This document shows, one piece after another, positions 3,847 to 5,243 of a DNA stretch of 5,243 nucleotides (position 1 is the first letter of the stretch; every line of letters starts with the position of its first letter). Location: contig SKNP01000196.1 of NCBI GenBank assembly GCA_007120485.1, positions 1 through 5,243 of the forward strand. The letters run 5' to 3'. The DNA is from Nitriliruptoraceae bacterium. GTDB lineage: Bacteria; Actinomycetota; Nitriliruptoria; Nitriliruptorales; Nitriliruptoraceae. A program made the position numbers and the translations under genes. The notes below the pieces were generated by a model. It saw only the letters and a program-made list of their open reading frames with translations, was not told where the DNA came from and made no database searches.

Positions 3847-5243
3847 ATGCGTACGTCGCTGTCCCTGCGGAACCGGCTCTTCGCCGCCTTCGGGGTGCTG
3901 GTGTTGGTGTTCATCGTGATGGCTGCCCAGCGTGTGACCGCGACGGAGAACAACCGCGAGGTGTCGGACGCGGCGCGCGACGAAGCGGTCGTCGACGTCC
4001 GACAGGCGAACCTGATCGAGTCGGCGCTGTTCGGCCGCCAGGTCGAGCTCCAGAGCGCCATGCTCGCGCCCGACCTGCCCACCCAGACCGAGCGGCTCGA
4101 CCGCCAGACCGCTGAGCACGAACGGCTCCAGACGGCGCTCGCCGACCTCGAGGGGGTCAGCGAGGACGTGGTGGCGCTGCGTGGGGAGTTCGCGGACACC
4201 TACGCGGAGCTCGATGCGGTGTGGGCCGAGGTCGTCGATTCGTTGGAGCGCAGCCAGGTCACCGCTGCGGTGCGGATCAACGAGGAGGAGGCCAGCGCGC
4301 TGGTCGCGGAGGCGGCGCGCCTGACCCAGGACATCGTCGACGCGGCCGAGGCCGCCGCCGCGGACGCCGAAGCCGCCGCCGCGGTCGCGAGCGACGCCAG
4401 CAGCCGCAACACCTACCTCGCCGTCCTGTTCGTCGTGCTGTTCGCCGTGGTGTGGGCGTGGTTCGTCGCGCGGTCGATCACCCGGCCGTTGGACGAGGCG
4501 ATCGGGGAACTCGAGTCGCAGTCCGGTCGGCTGGGGGCGCTCAGCACGGATCTGGAAGGCGGTGCGGCCCAGGTCGGCGAGCAGGCCGAGGAGGTCGCCG
4601 GCGCCGGCGAGGAGGTCTCCAGCAACGTCCAGACGGTCGCGACGGCCGTCGAGGAACTCGGCGCCAGCGTCAGCGAGATCGCCAGCGCCGCCGCCGATGC
4701 GTCGGACACCGCGTCCGAGGCGGTCGAGACCGCCGCGCAGACCAGCGGGTCGGTCGAGCAGTTGGTCAACTCCAGCGAGGAGATCGGCGAGGTCGTCGAC
4801 CTGATCTCGTCCATCGCGGAGCAGACCAACCTGTTGGCCCTGAACGCGACGATCGAAGCGGCGCGTGCCGGGGAGGCCGGCAAGGGCTTCGCCGTCGTCG
4901 CCGGCGAGGTCAAGGACCTGGCCCAGCAGACCGCTGCGGCGACCGAGCAGATCACCTCCCGGATCGCCGCGATCCGCGACGAGAGCGGCACGGCCGCGAT
5001 GGAGATCGAGCGCATCGGCGCGGTGATCCGCCGGGTCGCCGACACCCAGGCCACGATCGCTTCCGCGGTGGAGGAGCAGACCTCCACGACCGAGGAGATC
5101 GGTCGCAACGTCGCCCAGGCGGCCGACGGCAGCGCGCAGATCGCGCAGAGCGTGGCGACGGTCGCCTCGGCGGCGGACGGGACCCGGCAGAGCGCTGGCG
5201 CGACCCTGGCGGCGGCCGATCAGCTGGCGTCGGTGGCGCGGGA
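3847..5243 (+). CDS. Methyl-accepting chemotaxis protein (3' end beyond window)
   Basis: This is a membrane chemoreceptor: it senses a signal through its outer domain and controls the kinase CheA via CheW, with adaptation by CheR/CheB methylation. The 465 visible residues run in order as follows. A short basic N-terminus is followed by membrane helix 1 (about 11-29). An outer, mostly helical domain (30-189) without Cys is probably a four-helix-bundle sensor. Membrane helix 2 (about 190-207) leads to SITRPL (210-215) and a long cytoplasmic coiled coil. The nearly invariant signalling tip, IAEQTNLLALNATIEAARAG followed by EAGKGFAVVAGEV, occupies 323-355. AVEEQTSTTEEI (407-418) is a typical methylation-helix segment. 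After SITRPL the usual roughly 50-residue HAMP domain is almost absent. A seven-residue duplication lies just before helix 2. There is no stop before the window edge; the position in the returning helix suggests only a short tail is missing. No che genes are visible nearby, so this is an orphan receptor within this window. Confidence 0.93.
   Translation, partial: MRTSLSLRNRLFAAFGVLVLVFIVMAAQRVTATENNREVSDAARDEAVVDVRQANLIESALFGRQVELQSAMLAPDLPTQTERLDRQTAEHERLQTALADLEGVSEDVVALRGEFADTYAELDAVWAEVVDSLERSQVTAAVRINEEEASALVAEAARLTQDIVDAAEAAAADAEAAAAVASDASSRNTYLAVLFVVLFAVVWAWFVARSITRPLDEAIGELESQSGRLGALSTDLEGGAAQVGEQAEEVAGAGEEVSSNVQTVATAVEELGASVSEIASAAADASDTASEAVETAAQTSGSVEQLVNSSEEIGEVVDLISSIAEQTNLLALNATIEAARAGEAGKGFAVVAGEVKDLAQQTAAATEQITSRIAAIRDESGTAAMEIERIGAVIRRVADTQATIASAVEEQTSTTEEIGRNVAQAADGSAQIAQSVATVASAADGTRQSAGATLAAADQLASVAR
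4345..4386 (+). repeat. 21-bp in-frame tandem duplication in the chemoreceptor
   Basis: Bases 4345-4365 and 4366-4386 are adjacent 21-bp copies differing at two positions. They encode AEAAAAD and AEAAAAV (residues 167-180), in the last outer-domain helix before membrane helix 2. Seven residues is one coiled-coil heptad, so the duplication lengthens the helix by two turns without changing its register. Confidence 0.65.

Noticed and set aside
2699..3919. Long plus-strand open frame (about 406 codons) from 2699 to 3919
   Set aside because: It lies antisense over the aldo/keto reductase, whose tetrad and motifs are intact. Its predicted protein is Asp/Val/Gly/Arg-rich with no recognisable motif, which is typical of antisense frames in high-GC genes.
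3366..4199. Minus-strand open frame of 277 codons across the reductase start and the chemoreceptor start
   Set aside because: It overlaps two well-supported genes and the intergenic region between them, and has no family motif.
4200..5108. Two back-to-back minus-strand open frames (4412-4200 and 5108-4413)
   Set aside because: They are Ser/Ala/Thr-rich reverse readings of the chemoreceptor coiled coil, whose signalling tip is unmistakable on the plus strand.

Overview
The window is very GC-rich DNA. The GC sits mostly in third codon positions, GTG starts are used, and Shine-Dalgarno sites are GGAGG-like. This suggests a high-GC actinobacterium. A transmembrane chemoreceptor implies a motile one, so deep-branching groups such as Nitriliruptoria or Euzebya-like lineages would fit. 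That placement is inference; no marker gene is present to confirm it.

Layout from left to right. (1) Bases 1-163, minus strand: the first 54 residues of an unidentified protein with an Ala/Pro-rich, tandem-repeated N-terminus. An extended -10 lies just upstream, placed so that the mRNA would be leaderless. (2) Bases 164-502: non-coding as far as can be shown. It is dominated by eight degenerate 29-30 bp tandem repeats (261-496) lying right behind the next gene. (3) Bases 503-1981, minus: a glutamate-cysteine ligase-like enzyme of the GCS2 family. (4) Bases 2059-2631, plus: a GNAT-family acetyltransferase, divergent from the ligase. (5) Bases 2632-2719: a short, repetitive gap between convergent genes. 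(6) Bases 2720-3553, minus: an aldo/keto reductase with a complete catalytic tetrad. (7) Bases 3554-3846: a divergent intergenic region with several dyads, including two overlapping, mutually exclusive hairpins just before the next gene. (8) From 3847 to the window end, plus: a methyl-accepting chemotaxis protein that runs off the right edge.

These look like single housekeeping or accessory genes in alternating orientation rather than one pathway. The ligase (thiol or gamma-glutamyl chemistry) and the aldo/keto reductase (carbonyl reduction) could both serve stress or detoxification, but nothing in the arrangement ties them together. I see no mobile element, CRISPR array, tRNA or rRNA, and no clear new multi-gene system.

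The observations most worth checking are the chemoreceptor's apparent loss of nearly all of its HAMP domain, the minisatellite behind the ligase gene, the hairpin pair upstream of the chemoreceptor, and the leaderless promoter with a flanking inverted repeat.
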